A stretch of 32,992 bases of DNA from VBDM01 sp035702665 (GTDB taxonomy: Bacteria > Pseudomonadota > Gammaproteobacteria > Burkholderiales > SG8-39): the NCBI GenBank assembly GCA_035702665.1, contig DASSQD010000038.1, forward strand, positions 1 through 32,992. Direction: 5' to 3'. A program made the translations under genes and the position numbers. The notes under the pieces were generated by a model. It was not told the DNA's origin, did not search any database, and was given only the letters and a program-made list of their open reading frames with translations. Shown here piece after piece: positions 1-8,547 of the stretch (within the stretch, counting starts at the first letter, position 1; each line of letters starts with the position of its first letter).

Positions 1-1
1 G

Positions 2-1063
2 ACGCTCACCGTTGCCGGAAGCGGAGACACCGGCGACCAGAGCGTGGGCTGCTCGGCGAACGCGGGCCGGGTGCCTATCTGCGCGCTGCGCGAGAACCAG
101 CGCCCGGGGCTGCAGCTGCTGAACGGCATGGTCTACATCGCCTGGGCTTCGCACGGCGACAACACGCCTTATCACGGGTGGGTGATCGGCTACCACGCCT
201 CGAATCTGAGCCAGGCGCCGGTGCTCTTCAACACGACGCCGGGCGGCGGCCTCGGCGGCATCTGGCAGTCGGGCACCGGACCTGCCGCCGACTTGGACGG
301 CAACATCTACGTCATCACCGGCAACGGCGATTTCGACCCGGGCACGACTCCGCCCAACTACGGCGACAGCTTCCTCAAGCTCGGCACCGCAAGCGGGCTC
401 TCGGTGCTCGATTCCTTCACGCCTTCCAACGAGGCGCTCCTCAACTCGAACGATTGGGACGTCGGCTCGGGCGGCGCGGTGGTGCTGCCGGATTCCGCAG
501 GGTCGACGGCGCATCAGCAGCTTCTCATCGGCGGGGACAAGGTCGGCGTCCTGTACCTGATCGACCGCAACAACATGACCGGCTTCAACGGGAACGACCA
601 GATCGTGCAGGAGGTGACGGTGTTGTCCTGCACGAGCGGCTGCCTCGACAAAGGGATCTTCTCCACGCCGGCGTATTGGCAGGGGAACCTCTACGTGGTC
701 GCGATCGGCGACAAGCTGAAGAAGTACGCCATCGCGAATGCGCACATCACCGAGCCGCCGGTGACGGCGGGCGACACCTTCGGTCATCCGGGCGCGTCGC
801 CCGCCGTCTCGTCCTCGGGCGCGACCAACGGCGTCGTGTGGGCGGTGAACAGCCACGCGAACGGCACCGGCAACGGCGGGGCATCGGCGCCGGCCGTGCT
901 CTTCGCCTACGACGCCGGCACCCTGACCAAGCTTTTCTCCAGCCCCGCCAGCGGCACGGCCGCCGCGGGCAACGCGGTCAAGTTCGCGGTGCCGACCGTC
1001 GCCAACGGCAAGGTCTACCTCGGCACGCAGACCGAGCTGAGCGTGTTCGGGCTGCTGCCCTAG
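2..1063 (+). CDS. Quinoprotein-like beta-propeller protein, 5' truncated (copy 1 of tandem pair)
   Basis: The reading frame is open from base 2, so the start lies outside the window and only about 353 C-terminal residues are visible. The sequence is a beta-propeller of the PQQ/BamB type, with repeated motifs of the form hydrophobic-YVITGNGDFD, GVLYLIDRNN and GKVYLGTQTELSVFGLLP. Segments such as CALRENQRPG, YHGWVIGY and GDSFLKLGTA recur almost unchanged in the next gene, so the two are tandem duplicates. The last 45 or so bases of the two genes are nearly identical. Nothing shows a catalytic site. The downstream copy is a predicted lipoprotein, so this one is probably also outside the cytoplasm. 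It could be a structural or binding protein, or a dehydrogenase-like protein without a known substrate. Confidence 0.85.
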   Translation, partial: TLTVAGSGDTGDQSVGCSANAGRVPICALRENQRPGLQLLNGMVYIAWASHGDNTPYHGWVIGYHASNLSQAPVLFNTTPGGGLGGIWQSGTGPAADLDGNIYVITGNGDFDPGTTPPNYGDSFLKLGTASGLSVLDSFTPSNEALLNSNDWDVGSGGAVVLPDSAGSTAHQQLLIGGDKVGVLYLIDRNNMTGFNGNDQIVQEVTVLSCTSGCLDKGIFSTPAYWQGNLYVVAIGDKLKKYAIANAHITEPPVTAGDTFGHPGASPAVSSSGATNGVVWAVNSHANGTGNGGASAPAVLFAYDAGTLTKLFSSPASGTAAAGNAVKFAVPTVANGKVYLGTQTELSVFGLLP

Positions 1064-1112
1064 GGCTGGCGTATCTTCCATGCCGGCGTTTCTAAGGGGA
1101 AGTGGGGAATCC

Positions 1113-3059
1113 GTGAAGGCGAACGTCGCTCCTGGAATGAAGCAGGGGCATCTCTGGCGGCTCTGTCTCTCGGCGATGCTGGTGCTGGTGAGCTGCCAGA
1201 AGAGCTCGCCCGAGCCGACACCGACGTCGAGCAACATCAGCGTCACCGTCACCCCGAGCCGCGGCGGCCTGACGCTGTCGCAGGTCGTCACGCTTTCAGC
1301 CACCGTCGCGAACGACGTCGGCGGGGCGGGAGTGACCTGGTCGACCACCGGCGGCATCCTGACCGGCACCTCGAACGCTTTGACGACGTTCTCGTCCTCG
1401 GCGGCCGGCGCGTTCACCATCACCGCGACCAGCGTCGCAGACGGCTCCCAATCGGCGTCGGCGACCGTCGGCGTGACCGACCTCGCCGGGGTGTTCACGC
1501 AGCGCTACGACGCGCAGCGGACGGGGCAGAACCGGCAGGAGTTCGCCCTGACGCCGGCCACGGTCAGCGGATCGACCTTCGGCAAGCTGTTCTCATGCGG
1601 CGTCGATGCCGAGGTCTACGCCCAGCCGCTCTATGTCGCAAACTTCGCGATCGCGGGCGGCACGCACAATATCGTCCTGGTGGCCACCCAGAACGACAGC
1701 GTCTACGCCTTCGACGCCGATGCGAAGCCTTGCGTCCAGTACTGGAAGAGGAGTTTCCTCGGAACGGGCATCACGACCGTTCCTCCGGCCGATGTCATTG
1801 AAACCGGCGACATCAACACGAAGATCGGGGTCCTGGGAACACCCGTGATCGATCCCGCCACCGGCACGCTCTACGTCGTCGCGAAGACCAAGGAAACCAT
1901 CGGGACGGGGTGCTCGGTCGGTTCTCCCTGCTACTTGCAGCGGCTGCATGCGCTCGACATCGCTACGGGCGCCGAAACGTTCAACGGGCCGGCCGACATT
2001 TCTTCCGCAATCACAGTTACGGGCAGCGGGGACGCGAGCGATCCCCAATGCCCCGGCTCAACGGCGGGACACGTGCAGTTCTGCGCGCTTCGAGAGAACC
2101 AGCGACCGGGCCTGCTGTTGCTGAACGGAAAGGTGTACATCGCCTGGGCGTCGCACGGAGACAACGACCCTTATCACGGCTGGGTGATCGGCTACAGCGC
2201 GGCCGATCTCGCGCAGCCACCGGTCCTCTTCAATACAACGCCGGACGGCAGTCGCGGCGGGATCTGGATGACCGGCACCGGGCCGGCAGCCGATGCCGCC
2301 GGAAATATCTATGTCATCACGGGCAACGGGACCTTCGACACGGGGACTCCGCGCACCAACTACGGCGACAGCTTCCTCAGGCTGGGCACGGCCACCGGGC
2401 TGTCGGTCGCGGATTTCTTCACGCCGGCGAATCAATCCTTCCTCGACTCGAACGACTTCGACGTCGGGTCAGGGGGCGCAATCGTCGTGGATTCCACCGG
2501 GACGCACCCGCACTTGCTCATCGGCGGAGACAAGCAAGGGGTGCTCTACGTGGTCGACCGCGACAGCATGAGCGGATTCCATCCGGGGGGCGACCAGATC
2601 CTGCAGACGGTGCCGATCACCTCGGGTCCCGCTTGCATCATCTGCGGCATCTTCTCGACGCCTGCTTTCTGGGAAGGAAACCTCTACGTCATCGCGATTG
2701 GCGACGTCCTGAAGCAATACACGCTCGTCAATTCCAGTCTCTCCCTCCTGCCGGCGCGCCAGGCAGGCGATATGTTCGGCATCCCCGGGGCGTCGCCAGC
2801 GGTTTCCTCCAACGGCACGACGAACGGCATCGTCTGGGCCCTGGATGCAACCAACAATGGCACCAACAGCTCGGCCACCAGCGCACCGGCAATACTCTAC
2901 GCCTATGATGCGATCAGCCTGACCAAGCTGTTCTCCAGCCCTGCCAGCGGCACGAAGGCCGCCGGCAACGCAGTCAAGTTCGTCGTTCCGACCGTCGCGA
3001 ACGGAAAGGTCTACGTCGGCACGCAGACCGAGCTGAGCGTGTTCGGGCTGCTGCCCTAG
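1113..3059 (+). CDS. Lipoprotein with Ig-like domain and quinoprotein-like beta-propeller (copy 2)
   Basis: The N-terminus is a lipoprotein signal peptide ending in the lipobox LVSC, with the cysteine at about residue 28. A Ser/Thr/Pro-rich linker follows, then a bacterial Ig-like domain (about residues 40-125, ending ATVGVTDLAG). The rest, about residues 140-648, is a PQQ/BamB-type propeller with blades such as NIVLVATQNDSVYAFDADAK and GVLYVVDRDS. Cysteine pairs (CSVGSPC, CIIC) suggest disulfides. I chose GTG 1113 because AGGGGA and GGGGA lie upstream; ATG 1137 would give a compact 20-residue lipoprotein signal and is nearly as good. The gene follows its paralogue by about 50 bases. Its stop TAG overlaps the stop of the convergent Bug gene in a shared CTAG. 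The function is unknown; binding or assembly at the cell envelope is inferred. Confidence 0.88.
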   Translation: MKANVAPGMKQGHLWRLCLSAMLVLVSCQKSSPEPTPTSSNISVTVTPSRGGLTLSQVVTLSATVANDVGGAGVTWSTTGGILTGTSNALTTFSSSAAGAFTITATSVADGSQSASATVGVTDLAGVFTQRYDAQRTGQNRQEFALTPATVSGSTFGKLFSCGVDAEVYAQPLYVANFAIAGGTHNIVLVATQNDSVYAFDADAKPCVQYWKRSFLGTGITTVPPADVIETGDINTKIGVLGTPVIDPATGTLYVVAKTKETIGTGCSVGSPCYLQRLHALDIATGAETFNGPADISSAITVTGSGDASDPQCPGSTAGHVQFCALRENQRPGLLLLNGKVYIAWASHGDNDPYHGWVIGYSAADLAQPPVLFNTTPDGSRGGIWMTGTGPAADAAGNIYVITGNGTFDTGTPRTNYGDSFLRLGTATGLSVADFFTPANQSFLDSNDFDVGSGGAIVVDSTGTHPHLLIGGDKQGVLYVVDRDSMSGFHPGGDQILQTVPITSGPACIICGIFSTPAFWEGNLYVIAIGDVLKQYTLVNSSLSLLPARQAGDMFGIPGASPAVSSNGTTNGIVWALDATNNGTNSSATSAPAILYAYDAISLTKLFSSPASGTKAAGNAVKFVVPTVANGKVYVGTQTELSVFGLLP

Positions 3060-4012
3060 TCGAGCTTCACGCCTGCCTGCTGGATGATCCTGGCGTACTT
3101 CGCCGACTCGGCGGTGATGAACGCGGCGAACTCCTCCGGAGTGTCGCCGACGATTTCGCCGCCCTGCGAAGCGATGCGCTCGCGCAGATCCGGGAGCTTG
3201 AGGGCGGCGACCACGTCGTCGTGGATCCTGCCGACGAGGGGCTTCGGCGTCGCCGCAGGCGCCATCAGGCCGAACCAAAGCGAGGTGTCGAAGCCGGAAA
3301 GTCCCGATTCTGCGAGCGTCGGCAAGTCCGGATAGGCGGACGAGCGCTTGGACGTGGTCACGGCCAGCATCCGCAGCCGGCCGGCCTTCGCGTGCTGGCT
3401 GATCGTCAGCACGCCGTAGATCCCCATGGGCACCTGGCCGCCGATGACATCGGGGATCGATTGGCCGGCGCCCTTGTAAGGCACGTGCACGAGCTTGATC
3501 CCCGCTGCCGCCATGAGCAGCTCGCCGGTGAGATGCTGGGCGCTGCCGGTCCCGGGCGTGGCGAAACCCAGGGTGCCGGGCTTGGCTTTCGCCAGGGCGA
3601 CCAGCTCCTGCACGGTCCTCGCCGGCACGCCCGGATTGACCGCGACCACCAGCGGGGTGACCGTGATCAGGGTGATGGGCGCGAGATCCCTGTCCGCTTT
3701 GTAGGGAATGTTGGCGTACAGATGCGGGCTGGTCGAGACCTCCGCCGGCGTCGACATGAGAAGCGTGTAGCCGTCGGCCGGGGCTTTGGCCACCGCGTCC
3801 GCGCCGATGATGCCGTTCGCGCCGACGCGGTTGTCGACGATCACCGCCTGTCCCCACTTGTCGGAGAGCTTCTGGCCGACGGCGCGCGCCACGATGTCCG
3901 TGCCACCGCCCGCGGAATAGGGCACGATGATGCGTACCGGCTTCGCCGGATACGACTGCGCGAGCGCCAGCGGTGCGTACGCGATCCACAGGAGGCAGCA
4001 GATGCGCCTCAC
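3056..4012 (-). CDS. Bug/TctC family tripartite tricarboxylate-type solute-binding protein
   Basis: This 318-residue protein has the usual length of the Bug family. It starts with a short signal peptide ending APLALAQ, then the mature start SYPAKPVRIIVPYSAGG, the first ligand-binding loop (AGGGTDIVAR), VVDNRVGANG, KAPADGYTLL, and the second loop (ATPGTGSAQHLTGE). The family binds carboxylates or other small organic molecules in the periplasm and passes them to TctAB-type membrane proteins; none is encoded here. The GTG start at 4012 overlaps the TGA of the upstream gene (GTGA), so the two are translationally coupled. The ligand cannot be read from the sequence. Confidence 0.93.
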   Translation of the reverse strand: MRRICCLLWIAYAPLALAQSYPAKPVRIIVPYSAGGGTDIVARAVGQKLSDKWGQAVIVDNRVGANGIIGADAVAKAPADGYTLLMSTPAEVSTSPHLYANIPYKADRDLAPITLITVTPLVVAVNPGVPARTVQELVALAKAKPGTLGFATPGTGSAQHLTGELLMAAAGIKLVHVPYKGAGQSIPDVIGGQVPMGIYGVLTISQHAKAGRLRMLAVTTSKRSSAYPDLPTLAESGLSGFDTSLWFGLMAPAATPKPLVGRIHDDVVAALKLPDLRERIASQGGEIVGDTPEEFAAFITAESAKYARIIQQAGVKLD

Positions 4013-4836
4013 GGCTTCACCTGCGCGCGCACCTGGTCGACCACCGCGGGCGGAAAGAACCCCAGCCCGAGGCCGTCGAAAAAGGCCTTGCGGTCCTCCG
4101 GCGAGGCGGACTTGAGCGCCTCGGCCATGCTGTCGGCGAGCTGCTTCTGCTCCTCGGGCGAGGCGCCCGCCATGCGCTCCTTTGCGTCCCGCGCGGCGGG
4201 AATCACGGTGTTCTTGAGCATGGCGCCGGTGGCGCCGAGCTGATCGCCGGCGCCGGGAGGCGCGAGCGCGATGCATTCCTTGGCTTCGGTGCGCATCTTG
4301 TCGGTGAGCATGCCGAGATCGGCGAGGTCGTCGAACACCGCGGCGGTCTCGGTGCGCGACAGCGGCTGTGCCGTCGCGCCCTGCATCTGCGCCATGACGT
4401 TCTGCATCATCGTTTGCTGCTCCGGGGTCATCGAGCGGCCTTGCTGCTGCATCATCTGAATCGCCTGCTGCATCATCGCCGGGTCCATCGCGCCCATTCC
4501 GGCCATGCCGGGGGGCACTGTCGGGGGCATGCCCGCGCCGCCTCCGGCGGCCCGCATCGCCACCGGGCCGCGCGCCGAGCCCCGCGCCTGCGAGGTCAGC
4601 ATCTGCGTCGCGCCCGCGCGGCCCGTGCTCGCGGCGGCGGCCAGGCCCGCGATGGTCGAGCCCTTGCAGCCCATGCCGGCGAGCGCGCCGAACAGCTCGC
4701 CTTTGAGCGAGCCGAAGACGAGGTTCTGAAGGATCTGCTTGCCCAGCGAGGCGACCATCGTCGGCGGAACCTGGCCGATGCCCGCCGCCGGGAGAGCGAG
4801 AAGGACGAGCAAAAGGGGAATCCGCGTCGCGCGCAT
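4009..4836 (-). CDS. Exported Met/Gln-rich protein of unknown function
   Basis: This 275-residue protein starts at ATG 4836, with GGGAGG placed well upstream. An N-terminal signal peptide (MRATRIPLLLVLLALPAAG) predicts export. The middle is low complexity: Gly/Ala/Pro/Met-rich (GGGAGMPPTVPPGMAGMG) followed by a run rich in Met and Gln (MMQQAIQMMQQQ, then TPEQQTMMQNVMAQMQ). The C-terminal third is charged and helical, with a PEEQ.QLADSM..A motif and a Pro-containing end. I recognise no catalytic family. Methionine-rich segments can bind copper or silver in periplasmic proteins, but without the usual MxxM/His pattern this is only a possibility. It is first in a two-gene operon with a Bug receptor, overlapping it by 4 bases. 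Confidence 0.8.
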   Translation of the reverse strand: MRATRIPLLLVLLALPAAGIGQVPPTMVASLGKQILQNLVFGSLKGELFGALAGMGCKGSTIAGLAAAASTGRAGATQMLTSQARGSARGPVAMRAAGGGAGMPPTVPPGMAGMGAMDPAMMQQAIQMMQQQGRSMTPEQQTMMQNVMAQMQGATAQPLSRTETAAVFDDLADLGMLTDKMRTEAKECIALAPPGAGDQLGATGAMLKNTVIPAARDAKERMAGASPEEQKQLADSMAEALKSASPEDRKAFFDGLGLGFFPPAVVDQVRAQVKP

Positions 4837-4851
4837 GCCAGCCTCCCTGAA

Positions 4852-4880
4852 TTGCGTGAACCCGGTGCAAAGCTTATACG
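4852..4880 (+). promoter_or_regulatory. Candidate sigma-70 promoter for the CMD/M20/Bug operon
   Basis: In the 76-base gap between two divergent genes there is TTGCGT, a 17-base spacer and TATACG. This stretch is much more AT-rich than its surroundings. It lies 33 bases before the ATG at 4913. The next bases (ATAAT) offer an alternative -10 further downstream. This is sequence resemblance only. Confidence 0.35.
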
Positions 4881-4912
4881 ATAATGCGTTCTGGAGACGA
4901 GGAGCGCCGGTC

Positions 4913-5476
4913 ATGCAGGAACGCCGCTTCAAGCCGCTCGCCGAGAGCGAGATGAGCGAGGCGCAACGCAGGGTATACGCCGACATCGCCGCCGGGCCGC
5001 GCGGCGGCGTGCGCGGCCCGTTCAACGCGCTGCTGCGCAGTCCGCAGCTCGCCGACCGCGCGCAGAAGCTCGGCGAATGGGTGCGCTTCAACAGCTCGCT
5101 GCCGGAGCGCCTCAAGGAATTCGCGATCCTGGTGACCGCGCGCTACTGGAACGCCCAATACGAGTGGCACGCGCACCACGCGCACGCGCTCAAGGCGGGC
5201 CTCGACCCGCGGCTCGCGGCCGAGCTGGCCCTGGGCAAGCGCCCCGCGCGCATGAGCGACGAGGAGGCGGCGGTGCACGATTTCTGCAAGGAGCTGCACG
5301 AGAAGAAAGCGGTGAGCGACGAGAACTACGCGCGGATCGTGAAGCATTTCGGCGAGCACGGCGCGGTCGATCTGATCGGCGTGATCGGCTACTACACCCT
5401 GGTCTCGATGATCCTCAACGTCGACCGCGTTCCGATTCCCGGCGGCGCTCCCGCGCCCTTGCCCCCGCTCGCATGA
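4913..5476 (+). CDS. Carboxymuconolactone decarboxylase (CMD) family protein
   Basis: This 187-residue all-helical protein carries the CMD-domain core: LPERLKEFAILVTARYWNAQYEWHAHHAHA, with the family's Glu and His residues in the EWHAHH segment. The AhpD-type CxxC pair is absent, so it is closer to the decarboxylase-like branch than to the peroxidase-like branch. It is longer than the 120-residue gamma-carboxymuconolactone decarboxylase and resembles the many uncharacterised CMD proteins of about 185 residues found with Bug genes. The start at ATG 4913 is supported by GAGGAG upstream. It opens an operon and its stop overlaps the M20 peptidase start (ATGA). A role in breakdown of a lactone or organic acid is inferred. 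Confidence 0.88.
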   Translation: MQERRFKPLAESEMSEAQRRVYADIAAGPRGGVRGPFNALLRSPQLADRAQKLGEWVRFNSSLPERLKEFAILVTARYWNAQYEWHAHHAHALKAGLDPRLAAELALGKRPARMSDEEAAVHDFCKELHEKKAVSDENYARIVKHFGEHGAVDLIGVIGYYTLVSMILNVDRVPIPGGAPAPLPPLA

Positions 5477-6600
5477 ACAGCGATCGCGACGCCGTCGCGC
5501 TGACGCAGGATCTCCTGCGCTTCGACACCGTCAACCCGCCCGGCCGGGAGCGCGCCTGCGCACGCCACGCCGGCGCGCTGCTGGAGGGCTGGGGTTTTCG
5601 CGTCGACTACCACGAGTACGCGGAAGGCCGCACCAGCGTGGTCGCGCGCGCCGGCGGATCGGACGGGAAGCCGCCGCTGTGCCTCACCGGCCACATCGAC
5701 ACCGTCGCGCTCGGCACCGCGGCGTGGACGCGCGATCCTTTCGCGGGCGAGACCGACGGCGACCGGCTGTACGGGCGCGGCTCCTCCGACATGAAGGCCG
5801 GCGTCGCGGCGATCCTGCTCGCGGCGCGCGGGGTGGCGAAGAAGCTTCCGGGAACGCCCGGCGTCGTGCTGGTGCTTACCGCGGCGGAAGAGGGCGGCTG
5901 CATCGGCTCGCAGCATCTCGCGCGCACGCAGCTCCTCGGCCGCGCGGGCGCGGTGATCGTCGGCGAGCCCACCTCGAACGCTCCGCTCGTCGGCCACAAG
6001 GGCTCGCTCAAGTTCCACGCGAAGTTCCGCGGCGTCTCCGCGCACGGCTCGATGCCCGAGCTGGGCGTGAACGCCATCTACAAGGCGGCGCGGGCCGTCT
6101 CCAGCCTCGAGGCGTTCGATTTCGGGACGAAGCCGCACGCGGTCATGGGCGGGCCGACCCTGAACGTCGGCACCTTCGAAGGCGGGCAGGGCGTGAACAT
6201 GGTGCCCGACGAGGCGAGCATCGGCGTGGACATCCGCACGGTGCCCGGCATGGACCACCAGGCGCTGCTCGCCCGGCTGAAAGGCGTGCTCGGAGCGGAA
6301 GCGCAGCTGGAGGTCTTCTCCGACATGAATGCGGTCTGGACCGATCCCGGACAGGCGTGGGTGCAGCGGGTGTTCGAGGTCTGCGGCAAGCACCTCGGCG
6401 CGCGCCCGGCGGCGAAGACCGCGGCCTACAACACCGACGCGGGCAATCTCCTGAAAGTCTACGCGGGCGCGCCCGCCGTGGTGCTCGGTCCGGGCGAGCC
6501 GCAGCTCGCGCACCAGACCGACGAATACTGCAGCATGGAGCGCATCGGCCAGGCGGTGGCGATCTACGAGGAGCTGATCCACGATTGGTGCGGGATATGA
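5473..6600 (+). CDS. M20 family metallopeptidase (ArgE/DapE-like amidohydrolase)
   Basis: This 375-residue protein has the complete two-zinc site of the ArgE/DapE/ACY1 family. H74 and D76 are in GHIDTV, D106 in GRGSSDMKAG, E139/E140 in LTAAEEGG, E165 in VGEPTS and H347 in LAHQTDEY. The inserted dimerisation domain (about residues 178-285) includes the GVSAHGSMPE motif, where the second H contributes to the active site in this family. Members hydrolyse N-acyl amino acids or related amides in the cytoplasm; the substrate is unknown here. It overlaps the upstream CMD gene and the downstream Bug gene by 4 bases each, so the receptor may import the amide substrate. Confidence 0.93.
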   Translation: MNSDRDAVALTQDLLRFDTVNPPGRERACARHAGALLEGWGFRVDYHEYAEGRTSVVARAGGSDGKPPLCLTGHIDTVALGTAAWTRDPFAGETDGDRLYGRGSSDMKAGVAAILLAARGVAKKLPGTPGVVLVLTAAEEGGCIGSQHLARTQLLGRAGAVIVGEPTSNAPLVGHKGSLKFHAKFRGVSAHGSMPELGVNAIYKAARAVSSLEAFDFGTKPHAVMGGPTLNVGTFEGGQGVNMVPDEASIGVDIRTVPGMDHQALLARLKGVLGAEAQLEVFSDMNAVWTDPGQAWVQRVFEVCGKHLGARPAAKTAAYNTDAGNLLKVYAGAPAVVLGPGEPQLAHQTDEYCSMERIGQAVAIYEELIHDWCGI

Positions 6601-7541
6601 GGCGCGCGCTCGCGGCGCTGGTTCTGGCGCTCGCCGCGAACGCGGCGCTCGCGCAGGGCCTCACGCGCATCATCGTGCCCTTCGCCGCGGGCGGCGTGCA
6701 GGACATCCTCGCGCGCGCGATCAGCGCCGAGCTCGGAGTTGCGATCGGCGGCACCGTGGTCGTCGAGAATCGCACCGGCGCCGGCGGCACCATCGGCACG
6801 GCGCTGGTCGCCAAGGCGCCCCCCGACGGCCACACGCTCGTCCTGGCCGCGGCGAGCCACACCATCAACGGGTCGCTGTACGCGAAGCTCCCCTACGACC
6901 CGATCCGCGACTTCAGCGGCGTGGCGCACATCGGCACCGTCGAATACGTGCTCATGATCAATCCCCGGATCCCGGCGCGGACGGTGAAGGAATTCGTCGA
7001 CTACGCTAAGGCCAACCCGGGCAAGCTCAACTACAGCACCGCGGGCGTGGGGACCGCAACGCATCTCTCCATGGCCTATTTCGCGAGCCTCGCGGGGATC
7101 GACATGGTGCACGTGCCGTACAAGGGAACGAACGAGGCGGTGAACGAGGTGCTGGCGGGCCGCGCCGACGCGGTGATCGCCGCGAACATCGGAGCGCTGC
7201 CCTACCTGCTGGATGCGCGCATCCGCATGCTCGGGGTGACCTCGGCCAAGCGCTCGAAATTCCTGCCCGACCTGCCTACCATCGCCGATTCGGGCGTTCC
7301 CGGTTACGAGTTCGATTCTTGGTTGGGCCTGCTGGGCCCGGCGGGTATTCCCAGGGCGACCGTCGACCGGCTGAACCTCGCGGTCGGGTCGCTGCTGCGG
7401 GATCCGGTGATCCTCGAGCGGCTCGCGAAGCAGGGCATCGAGCCGCAGGCGCTGAGCCCCGAGGCCTTCGACGCGCTGCTGCGCGCGGACTTCGCGAAGA
7501 TGGCGCGGGTGGTGAAGGCTTCCGGCGCGCGGGTCGAATAG
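6597..7541 (+). CDS. Bug/TctC family solute-binding protein
   Basis: This 314-residue protein begins with a signal peptide (MRRALAALVLALAANAALAQ) and then LTRIIVPFAAGGVQDILAR, with the family's first binding loop intact. The other landmarks are VVENRTGAGGTIGT, KAPPDGHTLV, STAGVGTATHLSMAYFA, VHVPYKGTNEA and TSAKRSKFLPDLPTIADSG. Its ATG overlaps the M20 stop (ATGA). A second Bug gene starts 14 bases downstream. Two adjacent receptors of only moderate similarity suggest different ligands handled by the same operon. No transporter membrane subunit is nearby. Confidence 0.93.
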   Translation: MRRALAALVLALAANAALAQGLTRIIVPFAAGGVQDILARAISAELGVAIGGTVVVENRTGAGGTIGTALVAKAPPDGHTLVLAAASHTINGSLYAKLPYDPIRDFSGVAHIGTVEYVLMINPRIPARTVKEFVDYAKANPGKLNYSTAGVGTATHLSMAYFASLAGIDMVHVPYKGTNEAVNEVLAGRADAVIAANIGALPYLLDARIRMLGVTSAKRSKFLPDLPTIADSGVPGYEFDSWLGLLGPAGIPRATVDRLNLAVGSLLRDPVILERLAKQGIEPQALSPEAFDALLRADFAKMARVVKASGARVE

Positions 7542-7555
7542 CCTAGAATCACCGC

Positions 7556-8539
7556 ATGGCGTACCGCCTCATTCTCCTGATCCTCGCGACCCTCGCCGCG
7601 CGGGCAGCGCCGGCGCAGGACCCTTCGACAAGCTCAGGGCAGGCCTATCCGGCGCGCGAGATCCGCTCGCTCTGCAACTACGCGCCCGGCTCGGGGGCCG
7701 ACATCATCGTGCGCTTCTACAGCGACCGCCTGGCGAAGCTCTCGGGCAAGCCGGTCGTCGTCGAGAACAGGGTCGGCGCCCAGGGCGCCCTCGCCACCGA
7801 CGCGCTCGCAAAGTCGAAGCCGGACGGCTACACGATACTGATCACGCCCGCGAGCTCGACGATCGCCTCGGCCCCTTACCTGTTCAAGAGCCTGCCGTTC
7901 GATTCAGAGAAGGACTTCGCCGCCGTGACCACGATCGCGTCGCTGTCGTTCGTGATCATGGTGGACGCGGCCAGGCCGATCCGCTCGATCGACGAGCTGA
8001 TCGCCGAGCTGAAGGCGAAGCCCAACAACGGCTTCTACGGCACGACGAACAACACCGGGGTGATCGCCGCGGAGCTGCTCAAGACCCGGGTCGGACTGAA
8101 AACGACCTATGTTCCGTACAAGCAGAACGCGCAAGCGCTGACCGATCTGCTCCTCGGGCAGCTCGATTTCCTCACCTTCGACGCCACCTGGGCTTCGACC
8201 CAGGTGAGGGGCGGCAAGATCCGAATCCTGGCGGCCACGGCGACCAAGCGCTCGGTGGCGCTGCCCGACGTGCCGACGCTCACCGAGCTCGGCTACGGCG
8301 GCAACGACGTCTCGCCGTGGTGGGGCGTGGTCGTCGCCGCGGGCACGCCCAAGCCCATCGTCGACAGGCTCGCCGGGTGGTTCAACGAGATCACCGCGGC
8401 CGACGACACCCGGAAATTCCTCGCCAACGCGGCGTTCGATCCCTTTCCGGGCTCGCCGGAGCAGATGCAGTCGCTGCTGAAGACCGACGCGGTGCGCTGG
8501 AAGCGCTACGTCGAGCTCGCGAAGATCGAGCCCCAATAG
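7556..8539 (+). CDS. Bug/TctC family solute-binding protein with repeat-derived insert after the signal peptide
   Basis: This 327-residue protein has a signal peptide (MAYRLILLILATLAARAAPAQ) and then an unusual segment, DPSTSSGQ, before the normal mature start AYPAREI. The inserted codons spell the dispersed repeat CCCTTCGACAAGCTCAGGG. The first binding loop is divergent: LCNYAPGSGADIIVR in place of the usual IIVPfaAGG..D..AR. Later landmarks are normal (VVENRVGAQGAL, KPDGYTILITP, TYVPYKQNAQALTDLLLGQ, TATKRSVALPDVPTLTELG). The start ATG 7556 is 14 bases after the previous Bug gene, and the HD-domain gene follows 8 bases later. The substrate is not predictable. Confidence 0.92.
   Translation: MAYRLILLILATLAARAAPAQDPSTSSGQAYPAREIRSLCNYAPGSGADIIVRFYSDRLAKLSGKPVVVENRVGAQGALATDALAKSKPDGYTILITPASSTIASAPYLFKSLPFDSEKDFAAVTTIASLSFVIMVDAARPIRSIDELIAELKAKPNNGFYGTTNNTGVIAAELLKTRVGLKTTYVPYKQNAQALTDLLLGQLDFLTFDATWASTQVRGGKIRILAATATKRSVALPDVPTLTELGYGGNDVSPWWGVVVAAGTPKPIVDRLAGWFNEITAADDTRKFLANAAFDPFPGSPEQMQSLLKTDAVRWKRYVELAKIEPQ
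7621..7639 (+). repeat. Dispersed REP-like repeat copy inside a coding region
   Basis: The bases CCCTTCGACAAGCTCAGGG match a short, imperfectly palindromic repeat that I know to be scattered through many GC-rich proteobacterial genomes, usually between genes. Its ends (CCCT/AGGG) are complementary. Here it is in frame within a Bug gene and adds about eight residues right after the signal peptide. I saw no other full copy in the window. Confidence 0.6.
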
Positions 8540-8547
8540 GAACCGCC

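Noticed and set aside
2469..3989. Long minus-strand open frame of about 500 codons over the Bug gene and beta-propeller end
   Set aside because: Its translation is Arg/Gly/Ala-rich without any family motif, and it is out of frame with the clear Bug gene on the same strand. It is a high-GC shadow.
3056..4870. 604-codon frame that would extend the first Bug protein
   Set aside because: The extension is a shadow of the Met/Gln-rich gene. GTG 4012 directly before a signal peptide is the sensible start.
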